Notes: a model not told the origin generated them from the sequence alone. Positions 8,675 through 18,004 are shown, counted from the first letter of the stretch. The stretch: 64,000 bases of DNA from Syntrophaceae bacterium (GCA_013388635.1 JACAEX010000067.1:54066-118065), one strand, 5' to 3'. Program-made: numbers and translations.

Positions 8675-8815
8675 TCTTGAAATTCCAAATCCCAATAACC
8701 AAATCCCAATAACCAAATCCCAAATAATTACCAATTCCTAAATGACCAAAAAAACCTACTTCGGTCATTGTTGGAAATTTGGTTATTATTTGATTATGGG
8801 TGCTTGGAATTTGGC
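8675..8815. repeat. Dispersed AT-rich inverted repeat, family A
   Basis: Left arm repeats CCCAATAACCAAAT words; right arm has GGTCATTG...AAATTTGGTTATTATTTG and TGCTTGGAATTTGGCGCTT. Arms are mutually complementary over most of their length, with the centre near 8760. Same family as 5734, 19613 and 47255. It fills the gap between nrdG and the Nudix gene. Confidence 0.7.
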
Positions 8816-8868
8816 GCTTATATAACCGAGGTAAATCAGGTTTAGCCCTATTTAAAGGGTAGATTTCA

Positions 8869-9549
8869 TTATATCATCCCCTGAACTTCTCTTTCCATCT
8901 CCTTCAACACCTTTGGGTCGTAGGGGGGGATCTCTTTGAAGGACGGGTCGAGCGGATTCTCTGGATTGAAGTTTTGGAGAACGAGTCTTCTGCCAGATCT
9001 CAACTGGTTGGCCAGCGTGGAGATGTCTTCCTTCCGGTGAAGCGCTGGAACGACGGTCATTCTGAACTCATACTCCACCATCCCTCTCTTCAGGATATCG
9101 ATCGACCTCAAAATGGAGTTGAGATCGATGGGAAGGCCGGCTGAACGGCGATAGCTAAAGGGATCCAGAGGCGCTTTCACATCCATGGAGACAAAGTCGA
9201 CCAGCCGAGCCTCGATCAGCTTTTCCAGCATCTCCGGATTTGAACCATTGGTATCCAATTTGACCATGAATCCGTTTCTTCTTATCTCTTCAATGAGAAA
9301 GGGAAGATCCCTGTGAAGCGTGGGTTCCCCACCGGTTAAGCAGACCCCATCGATCCAGTCTTTAAACGGCTGGATACGGTTCAAAATGTCTTTCAGCGAG
9401 ATGGAGGAGTACTGCTCCGGAGAGAAGACGAGGGGGTGGTTATGGCAGTAAGGGCAGCGAAAGTTGCAATGGGGAAGGAAGAGGACAGAGCAGATCTTTC
9501 CAGGCCAATCCACGAAGGAAGTCTCCAGAAATCCCTTGATTTCCGCCAT
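8869..9549 (-). CDS. nrdG: Anaerobic ribonucleotide reductase activating enzyme (radical SAM)
   Basis: A 226-residue radical SAM enzyme with the cluster motif CNFRCPYCHN near residue 29 and the opening IKGFLETSFVDWPGKICSVLFLPHC typical of NrdG-type activases. TGGEPTL (residue about 75) is the SAM-binding GGE motif, followed by KLDTNG and SMDVKAPLDP. It makes the glycyl radical on NrdD. It is the last gene of the nrdD-glutaredoxin-nrdG group. No strong ribosome site precedes the ATG at 9549. A general pyruvate-formate-lyase-type activase is the alternative, but the context favours NrdG. Confidence 0.9.
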   Translation of the reverse strand: MAEIKGFLETSFVDWPGKICSVLFLPHCNFRCPYCHNHPLVFSPEQYSSISLKDILNRIQPFKDWIDGVCLTGGEPTLHRDLPFLIEEIRRNGFMVKLDTNGSNPEMLEKLIEARLVDFVSMDVKAPLDPFSYRRSAGLPIDLNSILRSIDILKRGMVEYEFRMTVVPALHRKEDISTLANQLRSGRRLVLQNFNPENPLDPSFKEIPPYDPKVLKEMEREVQGMI

Positions 9550-9642
9550 TGTTCTTAGAGATAGTTAGAGATAAAAGATGATCGGGATGATGGATTCGTC
9601 AACGCTGAAGAGTCCGATCATAATCGCCAGTGAGTCACACCC

Positions 9643-9912
9643 TCACGAGTTGGCTCCGAAGAGGACCTGCTTCACCTCCTGAAGGGAGGGGACCACCCCT
9701 CTCCAGCTTATCACTTCCCTCTCCTCATCATCCTCAATAATAATGGATGGGGTGGAGAGGACGCTATAATAGGATGCCTCGGCCAGTCCTTCAATGGTGT
9801 CCAGATCATAGTGAAAGACCGGAATCCCCTCTTTCTTCAGTTCCATACCGATCTCTTTAACCGCCGGACATTTTGGGCATTTCGCCTTGACAAAGATCTT
9901 TATCGATCCCAT
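9643..9912 (-). CDS. Glutaredoxin/thioredoxin-like small redox protein
   Basis: An 89-residue single-domain protein with the redox motif CPKC near residue 10 (IKIFVKAKCPKCPAVKEIG), a beta strand VFHYDLDT, and the cis-proline loop STPSIII, all hallmarks of the glutaredoxin/NrdH fold. The start is ATG 9912, with GGAGGAG six bases upstream; an upstream in-frame start would read through a copy of a 23-base repeat (9936-9958) and is rejected. Placed between nrdD and nrdG, it may keep NrdD cysteines or the activase reduced (inference). Confidence 0.82.
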   Translation of the reverse strand: MGSIKIFVKAKCPKCPAVKEIGMELKKEGIPVFHYDLDTIEGLAEASYYSVLSTPSIIIEDDEEREVISWRGVVPSLQEVKQVLFGANS

Positions 9913-9935
9913 CCCTGCTCCTCCAATTCGCCAAG

Positions 9936-9958
9936 CGCTAAGCGCTCTGCGCATAGCG
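9936..9958. repeat. 23-bp GC-rich repeat, family E (copy 1)
   Basis: The reverse complement of this segment matches 15869-15891 with one mismatch (pattern CGCTATGCGC-N-GAGCGCTTAGCG). Both copies lie in short gaps directly upstream of a gene start. It contains the self-complementary word AGCGCT. Weaker relatives are near 23380 and 31905. Confidence 0.65.
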
Positions 9959-9964
9959 TATTTG

Positions 9965-12130
9965 TTATCCTGCCTTTAGCACGATCCCTTCTTCCCTCTG
10001 CTCCAAGAAGGCATCATTCCGGTACCTGTTTCGAAGCTCTCCGATCTTTCCCTTATTCCAACTCGAGATCTTGGTAAAGTAACCCGTGATCCGGGTGATA
10101 CCATCCACATCCTTCGACCCACAGTAGGCGCAGGAGGTCCGGAGGCCCCGGCTCGTTCGATTACAGAGATTGCAGGTGGTGAACTCCGGGGAGAAGGCGA
10201 TCTGGTCATTCTGGCTCTGCCGGAAGGTCTTGATCACAAAATTGGCCAGGGAGGATTTGGAGGGCCTGGCCTCGCCCAGCCAGATATGGGTCAACGCCCC
10301 TCCCTCGATGAGGGGATGAAAGAGACCTTCCTGCCTCACCCTCTCGATGGGATTGAGCACAGCGCTGTTGTTCAAATAGGTGGAGTTAGTGTAGTAGACC
10401 TCTCCTCTTGAGATATCCCCCTTGACGATGTGCCCCGATTTTGGAGAGTGATACCTGAGGTCGAGTTTGGCAAATCGGTAGGCCGTTGACTCTGCGGGCG
10501 TCTGCTCCAGAACGAAACGCATCCCGTATCGCTGGCCGAACTTCTCCGTGAGGAGTTTCATATGGGCGATCACCTTCAATCCGAATTTGAAGGCCTGCCT
10601 CGATTGATGCATCTCCTGACCCGTATGAATCTGAACGAGTTCGTTGAGGCCCACCATCCCGATCAGAAAGGTGGCCCGGTGCATCCTCAAGTAGGGAGAT
10701 CCATCCCGATCCATGGCCAGAAGGGCCAGCGGCCCCTTTTCACCCAGGGAGAGGAGCTTCTCGATGAAGAGCTTCTTTTCGAGATGGGCCCTTACCGCCA
10801 TCTCCACAAACTCGGTGATCTTTGAGAAGAGCTGGGTGTCGTCTCCTTTGGAGAGGTAAGCGATTCTCGGGAGGTTGAGTGTGACATTCTGGAGAGCGCA
10901 GTAACGCATCTTCCAGGGCTGCCGGGCGTCTTCCAGATCGGTCTGCTCCAGCTTGAAACTGAGACGGCAGCATTCCGAGATCTTGGCCGTCTCACCACGG
11001 TCGAAGACGAAGTAGGTGTTGCCCTTTTCTGAAGCGACCTCACAGATGTGATCGAGAAAATCGGCGTGACCTGGTGTCTGAAAGAACTTTTCAGTGATAT
11101 GAACGAGCGGTTTCGGAAAGAAGAAGGGCCGGCCGGAGCCGTCTCCCTCTAAGTAGACATTAAAGAGGGCCCATGCGAAGCGTTGCGACTCTTCCATGTA
11201 TTCGCTGTAAGTCTTTCCCGTAAACTCCCCCTTTGGCCCGATCGCAGGCACGTCTTCAAAATGTTTCGGAACCTCCCAGTAGAGATTGAGGTCGGTGAAG
11301 ATCGCCTGGCCGCCTCTGGCCACAGCCTGCTGGGAAAACTCGAAGATCATCATCTGAGCCAGTTGCTCCAATTCACGATCGGACATTCCAACCAGGTAGG
11401 GCGCGAAGAAGAGATTAACCGAGTCCCAGCCGATTGCGCCTGCAAAATGGCTCTGGAGGGCTGCTGCGAACTTCACCATATGGGCCAATAACACCTCCGG
11501 ATGCTTGGCGGGTTTGGCCATGGCAATGGAGTTCGGAAGGCTGAGGCCGAAGCGTTTGATGTACTCGAGGGATTGGCCGCTGCAGTAAGGCCGATCGACA
11601 AAACCTAAGTCGTGGAGATGGAGGTCTCCGCGCATATGGGCATCGGCGATCTCCTGAGAAAAGACCGAAAGCAGGGCATACTCCTTCTTGATCCTTTCGG
11701 CCAGGGTGAGGTTCGTCGCCTCGGGTCCGTGAGGAACGTTGGCATTCTCCTTATTGGGATGGAGGATCAGCTGGTCCACATCGTAAAGAGGCATACCCAG
11801 ACGGGTGTGCATCTTGCGAGCCTGCTCAAGGCCCCTTTCGACCAGCTTTGTATCGACCAGTTCCCGGATGAGGGGTGCTGTGATCATCCTGATCTTGGAA
11901 GTGGCGATCAAATCCTCCACCTCTCGGGCGATCTCCTTTGCGGTATCGAGATCGACGTAGGTCTCTCGGATGAGGGCATCCACAATCCTCTGGCGATCCC
12001 AGTCGTTCATCGCCTCGTCAGAAGTGCGGACGAAGAGGGCCATATCTGTGGTTTCGATCTCTTCCGTCAATCCTTGACGAACGCCCGTCGGTCGGGCTTC
12101 TTCGACTTTCATCTCAATTAGAGCAGACAT
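9965..12130 (-). CDS. nrdD: Class III (anaerobic) ribonucleoside-triphosphate reductase
   Basis: A 721-residue glycyl-radical enzyme that makes deoxynucleotides without oxygen. Residues about 25-110 resemble an ATP-cone regulatory domain (FVRTSDEAMNDWDRQRIVDALI). The catalytic barrel follows (LHLHDLGFVDRPYCSGQSLEYI; GGQAIFTDLNLYWEVP; ECCRLSF). Near the C-terminus a four-Cys zinc site (CNLC...CAYC) precedes the glycyl-radical loop RITGYF. Start ATG 12130 follows GGTGAAGAG. A likely NrdR site lies about 70 bases upstream. Together with the glutaredoxin-like gene and nrdG it forms one leftward unit, supporting an anaerobic lifestyle. Confidence 0.95.
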   Translation of the reverse strand: MSALIEMKVEEARPTGVRQGLTEEIETTDMALFVRTSDEAMNDWDRQRIVDALIRETYVDLDTAKEIAREVEDLIATSKIRMITAPLIRELVDTKLVERGLEQARKMHTRLGMPLYDVDQLILHPNKENANVPHGPEATNLTLAERIKKEYALLSVFSQEIADAHMRGDLHLHDLGFVDRPYCSGQSLEYIKRFGLSLPNSIAMAKPAKHPEVLLAHMVKFAAALQSHFAGAIGWDSVNLFFAPYLVGMSDRELEQLAQMMIFEFSQQAVARGGQAIFTDLNLYWEVPKHFEDVPAIGPKGEFTGKTYSEYMEESQRFAWALFNVYLEGDGSGRPFFFPKPLVHITEKFFQTPGHADFLDHICEVASEKGNTYFVFDRGETAKISECCRLSFKLEQTDLEDARQPWKMRYCALQNVTLNLPRIAYLSKGDDTQLFSKITEFVEMAVRAHLEKKLFIEKLLSLGEKGPLALLAMDRDGSPYLRMHRATFLIGMVGLNELVQIHTGQEMHQSRQAFKFGLKVIAHMKLLTEKFGQRYGMRFVLEQTPAESTAYRFAKLDLRYHSPKSGHIVKGDISRGEVYYTNSTYLNNSAVLNPIERVRQEGLFHPLIEGGALTHIWLGEARPSKSSLANFVIKTFRQSQNDQIAFSPEFTTCNLCNRTSRGLRTSCAYCGSKDVDGITRITGYFTKISSWNKGKIGELRNRYRNDAFLEQREEGIVLKAG

Positions 12131-12198
12131 CTCTTCACCCTGTTTTAGAATGGATTGATTGGTAAGCCTTCCTCCCTTCGGATGGTAGGCAAAAAGGG

Positions 12199-12241
12199 CT
12201 ATATCTAGTATGACAGAAGATGATTACAACAACATATCGCC
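12199..12241 (-). promoter_or_regulatory. Probable NrdR operator upstream of nrdD
   Basis: CTATATCTAGT (12199-12209) matches the core of the NrdR box (CWATATWTWGT) at all but one position. A weaker half, ACATATCGC, is centred about 32 bases away (about three helical turns), the spacing used by NrdR pairs. The second box is degenerate, so the site as a whole is tentative. The remaining 12131-12376 gap shows no gene. Confidence 0.45.
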
Positions 12242-12376
12242 TCTGTCAAGGGAAAAATTGAACTTGTGAAAAAAAATATTTGTTACTCCCCTCTATTCCT
12301 TTATAAATCCCTCTTCCCGTCTTGATTAAGAGGTGGGCATGGAGGGGGCGTTAATTTAAAGAGGGGATGAAGGGGG

Positions 12377-15300
12377 TTAGGGTGAAGGGAGGTTTTGGAA
12401 TGGCCTCAAAGGCGTTAGGAGCAGACGCTTGACGATCCCCAGAAAATTTTCTCCCAGCCCCTTGATGGGAATGGCCTCAATCTTCGGATCGTCCAGATCT
12501 CCCTTGACCTCATAGTAGTAAGAGATGAAAGCCTTGTCCTTGCCCGTAAGGATATAGCCCGCAATCGGAATCTTGCTCAGCACGGTATCGATGGTGACCA
12601 GAGGATGGACACCTATCTTCGCATCGATCAGGTTCTTCCCGAGGTCGGCCCTGCCAAAGATCGTGATCCTCATGGCATCGCTATCGACCAGAAAGTCCTC
12701 TGTGGAGGCGATGCCATCCCTGACATCAATATTGGCTACGATCTGACGGAAGGGAAGCCCCCGAGTCTTCAGATCCGGAAGCCGGCCCCTGAAGAGCTGG
12801 GAGACATTCAGGATGGAGAAGATCTTCGCAAGGAGGTTGAATTTCTCGATCACCCCTTTCTCGATTTCGACCCTGAGCCTTCCGTTGAGAGACTCCTTCA
12901 CCTTCTGGAAATTCTCTCCCTCTCCCTGAAGTTCGACCTTGTTGATATGGAGCCTCCCGCTCAACAGAACCTTCTGATCCTCCCCTTTCTGAAGGAAGGT
13001 CCGAAGAAAGGCTTTGGCCTCAACATTGGAGACACGGGGTTTGATCTCAAATTTTATCCCCTTTTCTGCTGGCTGAATCCATCCCTCGCCCCAGATGTCT
13101 CCTCCTTCTGCTTTCGATTCAAAGGCAGGGATGAATAATCTGTCCTCCGCTGCCTTTATCTCCGCTCTGGTGTTCTGATAATGGAGGGCGTGATACTTAC
13201 CCTGGTCGATCTTCACAATGCCTTCGAAGGACCAATGGGAGAGGAGATCTTTAATCCATTCGAAGGAAGCTGGGGTCGGTTCTTTTCGGTTTGGAAAGAG
13301 GGGATCGAGGTTCAATTGAGAGGAGGAGAGTTGGAAAGAAACCCGTTTGTCCAATCGGCTCTTTTGCTCCTTTCTCGAAATTGAGGCCGAGAAGGCGAGC
13401 GGAGAATCGCCGAGCCTCATCTTCCACCCTTCGAGTCGGATCTCTTCCGGAGAGAAGAGAAGGGAGCCTTCGATCTGAGAAAGAGGCACAGGGAACCTTC
13501 GGTCTTGAAAAGAGACCCTTTTCAACTGGATCCTTCCCTCTCTGATCGCATTGATCCACGGCTCTCCCCTTCCCGACCATTTGACGCCTACCTCTGCCCT
13601 TCCACTGATCTCTTGAATTCCTTCCATCTCTGATCGGATTCCTTCAGGAGCGAGGCTTGAGCTGAGCAGAGCATGGAGGTATTTCAGATCGACCGAACCT
13701 GTTGTAGAGAGATTCAGATTCCCTTCTTTGATAAAACCATCCAGGGTCAGGGATGAGTTCCCCAATTGGACCTTCAATTTTGAGAGGATCAAGCCGATGT
13801 GAGAAAAAGAGAGAGAACCCTCTCTGAGGATGATCGGCCGGGAGAGCCCCTTCAGGGTGAGGGAGGCCTCCTTCGGTGCCCAATCCCCTTGATAGAGAAG
13901 GGGTCCGCGGTCCCGAGGTCTCTCGGCCTTGAATGAGAATTGCCCCGTTCCTGAGAGACGCTCGATCGCCTCTGCCTTGGCCCGCCATCCCTCTGGAAAG
14001 AGGGGAGACCTCCAAAGGGCGAAGACATTCTTCAGATCGATCTTTCCGTTGGTCATCACCTCAAACGATCCGCTTTTTCCAGCCCGGTTCCACGAGCCCT
14101 GTGTCAGGAGAGAGGAGTTGCCAAATTCCACCTTTGCCTCGGACCAGCGGATCTCCTCACCGGATAGATTGATCCTTCCCTCTGCGATCAGAATGGGGAG
14201 AGGGATCTGAGAATGGGTGAGCCGAACCTTTGAAAGGCGGTAAACCCCCTGATGCTGGAACTGGAGCGGAGGCTTGAGATCACCTTTGAGGGAGAGATCG
14301 TACTGCGCAGCTCCAGAAAGGGATGTCATCTCTGAAAGAATTGCTGAAGAGCTGCCGGACTGCCCAATCTTCATCAGATTCGGAAGATCTCTTAGGTCCA
14401 GCCTGCCTTCACCCCGGAGCTGAATGGATGGCACAAGGAGGAGTCGCTGAAAGGTTCCATTGGCCCGGTGGATCGTGGAATGGAGGAACTTTCCCTCGAT
14501 CTCTCTCAGACCGAGATGGCCATTTGCAAAGAGAAGGGAGCCCTTGAGATCCTCCAGGGGAGGAAGGTCCCAGGGAAACCTCACCCATGCCCTGTTGAGC
14601 CTCACCTCTGCGGAGAGGGTGTGGGCGTATTGGAGTTGATCGCAATGCTCAATCTCAGAGATCTTTCCCGAAAGCTTTGCAGAGACAATCTGGATCGATC
14701 CTTTTCCCTCCGCACGCAAGAGCGGACCGGATACCTTTGGGGTGATGATGCGATAGGGAATGAACTTCTTTCCTTCTGAGAGATCAAAGCGACCGGTCCG
14801 GGCCTCGGCCTCCATGGCCATCTGCTCCGTTCCAATCCCGTGAATCCTTCCCCTGGCTTTGACAGAGATCTCCGGAAGTTCGAGAGAGAGCTGAAGGACT
14901 CTGATCTCTTTTGGATCGTACTCCATGTCGAGATCGAGGTTCACCCACCTCGGGGTTAAGGGGTGGCCAAAGACCTGTGGGTGGTCATAGACCAGATCCC
15001 TGAACCGCATCTTAGCAGAGGTCTTAAAACTTGCCACAGGGATTCCTTCGTAATGGCCGTTCAAATCGAGGCTGCCTGAGATCATTTTCATGGGAAGCAG
15101 AGTCTTAAGGTATGGCCAGAAATGGGAAGTCTCAATCCCCTTCATCTTAACCTCTGCTTCAACTTTGACTTTCGAGAGATCCATGTCTTCAGCAAGGTCC
15201 TGAATTATTCCCGCAATGGAGACCTGGCCCTCCCTGTTGGAATGGAGGATCTCTCCGCTGAGTTCGAATGAGAAGGGTTTCAGAAAAGCGACCTCTTTGA

Positions 15301-15856
15301 GATGAAGATTGAAAGATCTGATTTGAGTCGTCAAAGGTGAGCTGCCCAGGCCCTCATCGGTCACAGAGAGGGTTCCATTTCTCAAACTGAAGGAGCCTCC
15401 GAAAAGGGTGGAGATGGTCTGGATCGTCTTTTGCTGGGACGCTTTCGATGTTTCTTTTGTCAAGGCAATGTCCAGAATATTCCATCGTTTTTCCTTATCC
15501 CTTGCCACGCGGATGAGGGGTTGATCGAGGATGATGCGCTTCCACCTGACCTCTCTCTCGAGAAGGGGGAGGAGCTCGATCTTCAGGATCAGCCTTCTCG
15601 ACTGAATGAGATCCGATGTTCCTGTGCGGTCCCTCACCCGGAAGTCTTCGAAGACAATACCGGGGAGACCCCAGAAAGTCAATCGGGCCCTCCCAATGGT
15701 GACTTCTCTCCCAAGGGCTTTGGACAGCGACTCCTGGATCGCGTTCCTGTGAAGATCGGGGTCGAGGAGATAATGGATGAAGAGAAGGGCAAAGATTCCC
15801 ACGATCAGAATCGGAATCAGGATCCAGAGAAAGGACCATTTCTTTCGGCGAGCCAT
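12377..15856 (-). CDS. AsmA/YhdP-family giant envelope protein
   Basis: An 1159-residue protein anchored by one N-terminal helix (residues 8-30, WILIPILIVGIFALLFI) after a KRR-type cytosolic tip, with the rest in the periplasm. Residues 35-130 are the AsmA start domain (LGREVTIGRARLTFWGLPGIVFEDFRV). A long run of beta-strand repeats follows (LSLKGDLK, GSLSFSHIGL, EGSLLFSPEEIRLEGW). The end (about 1010-1130: GVIEKFNLLAKIFSILNVSQL, GRADLGKNLIDAKIGVHPL) is the AsmA-like C-terminal domain. Such proteins form hydrophobic bridges that move phospholipid between membranes. It is the last gene of the rplU-to-here minus-strand run. Confidence 0.85.
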   Translation of the reverse strand: MARRKKWSFLWILIPILIVGIFALLFIHYLLDPDLHRNAIQESLSKALGREVTIGRARLTFWGLPGIVFEDFRVRDRTGTSDLIQSRRLILKIELLPLLEREVRWKRIILDQPLIRVARDKEKRWNILDIALTKETSKASQQKTIQTISTLFGGSFSLRNGTLSVTDEGLGSSPLTTQIRSFNLHLKEVAFLKPFSFELSGEILHSNREGQVSIAGIIQDLAEDMDLSKVKVEAEVKMKGIETSHFWPYLKTLLPMKMISGSLDLNGHYEGIPVASFKTSAKMRFRDLVYDHPQVFGHPLTPRWVNLDLDMEYDPKEIRVLQLSLELPEISVKARGRIHGIGTEQMAMEAEARTGRFDLSEGKKFIPYRIITPKVSGPLLRAEGKGSIQIVSAKLSGKISEIEHCDQLQYAHTLSAEVRLNRAWVRFPWDLPPLEDLKGSLLFANGHLGLREIEGKFLHSTIHRANGTFQRLLLVPSIQLRGEGRLDLRDLPNLMKIGQSGSSSAILSEMTSLSGAAQYDLSLKGDLKPPLQFQHQGVYRLSKVRLTHSQIPLPILIAEGRINLSGEEIRWSEAKVEFGNSSLLTQGSWNRAGKSGSFEVMTNGKIDLKNVFALWRSPLFPEGWRAKAEAIERLSGTGQFSFKAERPRDRGPLLYQGDWAPKEASLTLKGLSRPIILREGSLSFSHIGLILSKLKVQLGNSSLTLDGFIKEGNLNLSTTGSVDLKYLHALLSSSLAPEGIRSEMEGIQEISGRAEVGVKWSGRGEPWINAIREGRIQLKRVSFQDRRFPVPLSQIEGSLLFSPEEIRLEGWKMRLGDSPLAFSASISRKEQKSRLDKRVSFQLSSSQLNLDPLFPNRKEPTPASFEWIKDLLSHWSFEGIVKIDQGKYHALHYQNTRAEIKAAEDRLFIPAFESKAEGGDIWGEGWIQPAEKGIKFEIKPRVSNVEAKAFLRTFLQKGEDQKVLLSGRLHINKVELQGEGENFQKVKESLNGRLRVEIEKGVIEKFNLLAKIFSILNVSQLFRGRLPDLKTRGLPFRQIVANIDVRDGIASTEDFLVDSDAMRITIFGRADLGKNLIDAKIGVHPLVTIDTVLSKIPIAGYILTGKDKAFISYYYEVKGDLDDPKIEAIPIKGLGENFLGIVKRLLLTPLRPFQNLPSP

Positions 15857-15868
15857 CCGTTTCCATCG

Positions 15869-15891
15869 CTATGCGCCGAGCGCTTAGCGTC
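15869..15891. repeat. 23-bp GC-rich repeat, family E (copy 2)
   Basis: Matches the complement of 9936-9958 with one mismatch. It almost exactly fills the 36-base gap between the comF stop and the AsmA-family start, so it inserted without disturbing either frame. Confidence 0.65.
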
Positions 15892-15892
15892 C

Positions 15893-16621
15893 TTAAGGAT
15901 TCTTGAGGGCATGGGCCAGCGTGAGGACATCGACCCTCTCGGCTCCCGCTTTCAGCAGTGCCCTCGCGCATTCATTCACTGTGGCACCGGTTGTATAGAC
16001 ATCGTCCACCAGAAGGATCGACCTCCCTTTCACGTCTTCAGACCGGGTTGTGTAGAAAGATCCCCTCACCGCCTTCTCCCTTTCCCCACCGCTCAGATTG
16101 ACCTGAGGCGGGGTAGGTCTTGACTTGCGGAGGAGCCTCTTCCGAAAAGGAATCCCTGTCCGATGGCTCATCTCCTTTGCAAGGAGGAGAGCTTGATTAA
16201 ATCCCCTCTCCCTTAAGCGCTGGGGATGGAGCGGGACAGGGATCAAGAGATCGAATGACTCGGGATCCCAATAACGGGACAGACCTTCCACCATCCGACT
16301 CGCGAAAAAGGAGGTCAGCGCCGTTTTCCCTTCGTATTTCCATCGATGGATGGCCTCCCGGAGGGAGCCCTCATAGACTCCCAGGGCTCGAGCCATTGTA
16401 AAATATCTCCTGTGGGTTAAACAACGACCGCATGGATGGCACCTTTCCAGCCCAGAGAGAAAAGGGGTTCCGCAGATTGAACAGAAAGGAGGTTCGATCC
16501 AGCGGATCTCCGAGGCACAGTCCGAACAGAACCCTTCTTCTCCCTCATCCAGGAATCTTTCACAACAGCGGCACTGGGGGGGCAATAGAAACTGAAAGAG
16601 GCTTTCAATAATGAAACGCAT
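15893..16621 (-). CDS. ComF-family phosphoribosyltransferase-like protein
   Basis: A 242-residue protein. Residues 15-75 carry a zinc ribbon with four CxxC-type pairs (CRCC, CSDC, CSIC, CHPCGRC), then LGVYEGSLREAIHRWKYEGK, the conserved ComF core, and finally the PRPP-binding loop ILLVDDVYTTGATV (about 200-213). The ComF family is linked to DNA uptake and to DNA/purine salvage, but its reaction is not settled. The ATG overlaps the end of the preceding LapAB gene region (stop at 16622), so it is likely translated by coupling. Confidence 0.88.
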   Translation of the reverse strand: MRFIIESLFQFLLPPQCRCCERFLDEGEEGFCSDCASEIRWIEPPFCSICGTPFLSGLERCHPCGRCLTHRRYFTMARALGVYEGSLREAIHRWKYEGKTALTSFFASRMVEGLSRYWDPESFDLLIPVPLHPQRLRERGFNQALLLAKEMSHRTGIPFRKRLLRKSRPTPPQVNLSGGEREKAVRGSFYTTRSEDVKGRSILLVDDVYTTGATVNECARALLKAGAERVDVLTLAHALKNP

Positions 16622-18004
16622 TCATCTTCGCTCTGGCATCGGCAAAGGGAATTGAGCCCTTTCAGCAAAGGAAGGCGAAGGCAGCGGGATGGCTTTTTCA
16701 CCGCCTTTGATGGTGTAAGTATTCCAACGGTGGCATTGGGGACAATAGACGATCCAATCCTTCGATTCCCTTTCACAGACCGTGCAGGCAAAGGGGATAT
16801 AGGACGTACCGCTCAATTCGAAAGTCCTCTCGAACTCCTGGGCCGCCCGACCGAAGTCCTTTTTATGGAGGTAGATCTCGGCCAGAAGCCTGTGAAGGGC
16901 TGGGAAGTCCTTCAGCCTTAAACTGATCTCCTGGATCTCTTCAAGGGCCTCGTCCAGCATCTCCAGCCTCAGGCAGAGCTTCGCATAGAAGAAGGCCATC
17001 ACCCAATGATCCGGATCGCGGCGGAGGGCCCTCTGATAGATGCGGAGGAGGGTGCTCGGATCCTCGCGGCTGAGGTAGAGATCCTCGAGCCGGAGCATGA
17101 AGATGACCGATTTGAATCGGGTGAAGCTCTTTCCCCAGACCTTGCCTGCAGAGGCCCATCTCCCCATCCGAAGGTAGATGTCTCCGAGCAGGACAAATCC
17201 CGGCTCAAAGCTCATCCGTTCCCGGATGATCTCCTTGGCTTCTTTCAGGGCATCCTCAAGATTATCCTGGCCTCCCCGGGCCAGAAGTTCCCTGGCATGC
17301 TGGTACTTCAACCCCAGATAGCATAAGGTCTCCTCCTCCTCCGCCTGTTTTCCCTTCGTCAACTTGAGGATCGACTTCTGGATCCGGATCGCCTCTTCCC
17401 ACTTCCGGCTCTCCATGTAGATCTCCCGCAGGCTTCTCAGCGCCTTGAGATTGGTCTCCTCCAAACTGAGGGCAAGGTTCAGGATCCGGATGGCCTCGTC
17501 AAGCTGTTTCATGCGCTGGTAGAGGTCGGCCTCACGGAGGAGGATCTCGACATTCCTCGTATCGATCAACCGCGCCCGTTGTAACCAATGGAGTGCCTCT
17601 TCCTGACTGCCCTCTTTGAGGGCGATCTCCGAGAGCCTGAAATAGAGATCGATCTGAGAGGGATCCTTTTTCAAGACCTCGACGAAATGGGCCTTGGCTT
17701 TGGTGAGATTCCCCCGGAGGAGGTCGTCCATCCCTTTATTCAATTCCTCCTTGAGGGATTGCCCCCTCTTGATCTGGCGAGATTTTTGATATCCCTCGAT
17801 GGCCCGTTTGAGATCTCGGGCCAAGGTGCTGATGAAGACCAACATCGCACCCAGCACGAAGGAAGAGATCATGAGGGTGGATAGGTCAGTGGGGATGGTC
17901 CTTCCGAAAAAGCGGAATTCGATATCCATAGGGTTGGCCAGCGAAAGCCAGCAGAAGAGGGAGATCACGATGAGAATAATGAGCAAGAGCAGACGAACCA
18001 GCAT
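16622..18004 (-). CDS. lapB: LapA-LapB fusion: membrane anchor + TPR + rubredoxin-like zinc domain
   Basis: A 460-residue protein. Residues 1-90 match LapA (DUF1049): two helices (LVRLLLLIILIVISLFCWLSLANP and TLMISSFVLGAMLVFIS) with the MDIEFRFFG hairpin between. Residues about 95-395 are tetratricopeptide repeats. Residues about 410-435 are a four-Cys zinc site (CTVC...CPQC) like the rubredoxin domain of LapB. LapB recruits FtsH to LpxC and so limits lipopolysaccharide synthesis. In E. coli lapA and lapB are separate adjacent genes; here they are one. The C-terminal tail of about 30 residues after the zinc site is extra. Confidence 0.85.
   Translation of the reverse strand: MLVRLLLLIILIVISLFCWLSLANPMDIEFRFFGRTIPTDLSTLMISSFVLGAMLVFISTLARDLKRAIEGYQKSRQIKRGQSLKEELNKGMDDLLRGNLTKAKAHFVEVLKKDPSQIDLYFRLSEIALKEGSQEEALHWLQRARLIDTRNVEILLREADLYQRMKQLDEAIRILNLALSLEETNLKALRSLREIYMESRKWEEAIRIQKSILKLTKGKQAEEEETLCYLGLKYQHARELLARGGQDNLEDALKEAKEIIRERMSFEPGFVLLGDIYLRMGRWASAGKVWGKSFTRFKSVIFMLRLEDLYLSREDPSTLLRIYQRALRRDPDHWVMAFFYAKLCLRLEMLDEALEEIQEISLRLKDFPALHRLLAEIYLHKKDFGRAAQEFERTFELSGTSYIPFACTVCERESKDWIVYCPQCHRWNTYTIKGGEKAIPLPSPSFAERAQFPLPMPERR

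Noticed and set aside
9643..9954. Longer start (MRRALSAW...) for the glutaredoxin-like gene
   Set aside because: The extra residues come from the 23-bp repeat; the ATG at 9912 has a proper GGAGGAG site and the expected N-terminus.
12605..13138. 177-residue plus-strand frame inside the AsmA-type gene
   Set aside because: Antisense to conserved AsmA C-terminal domain; no start signal.
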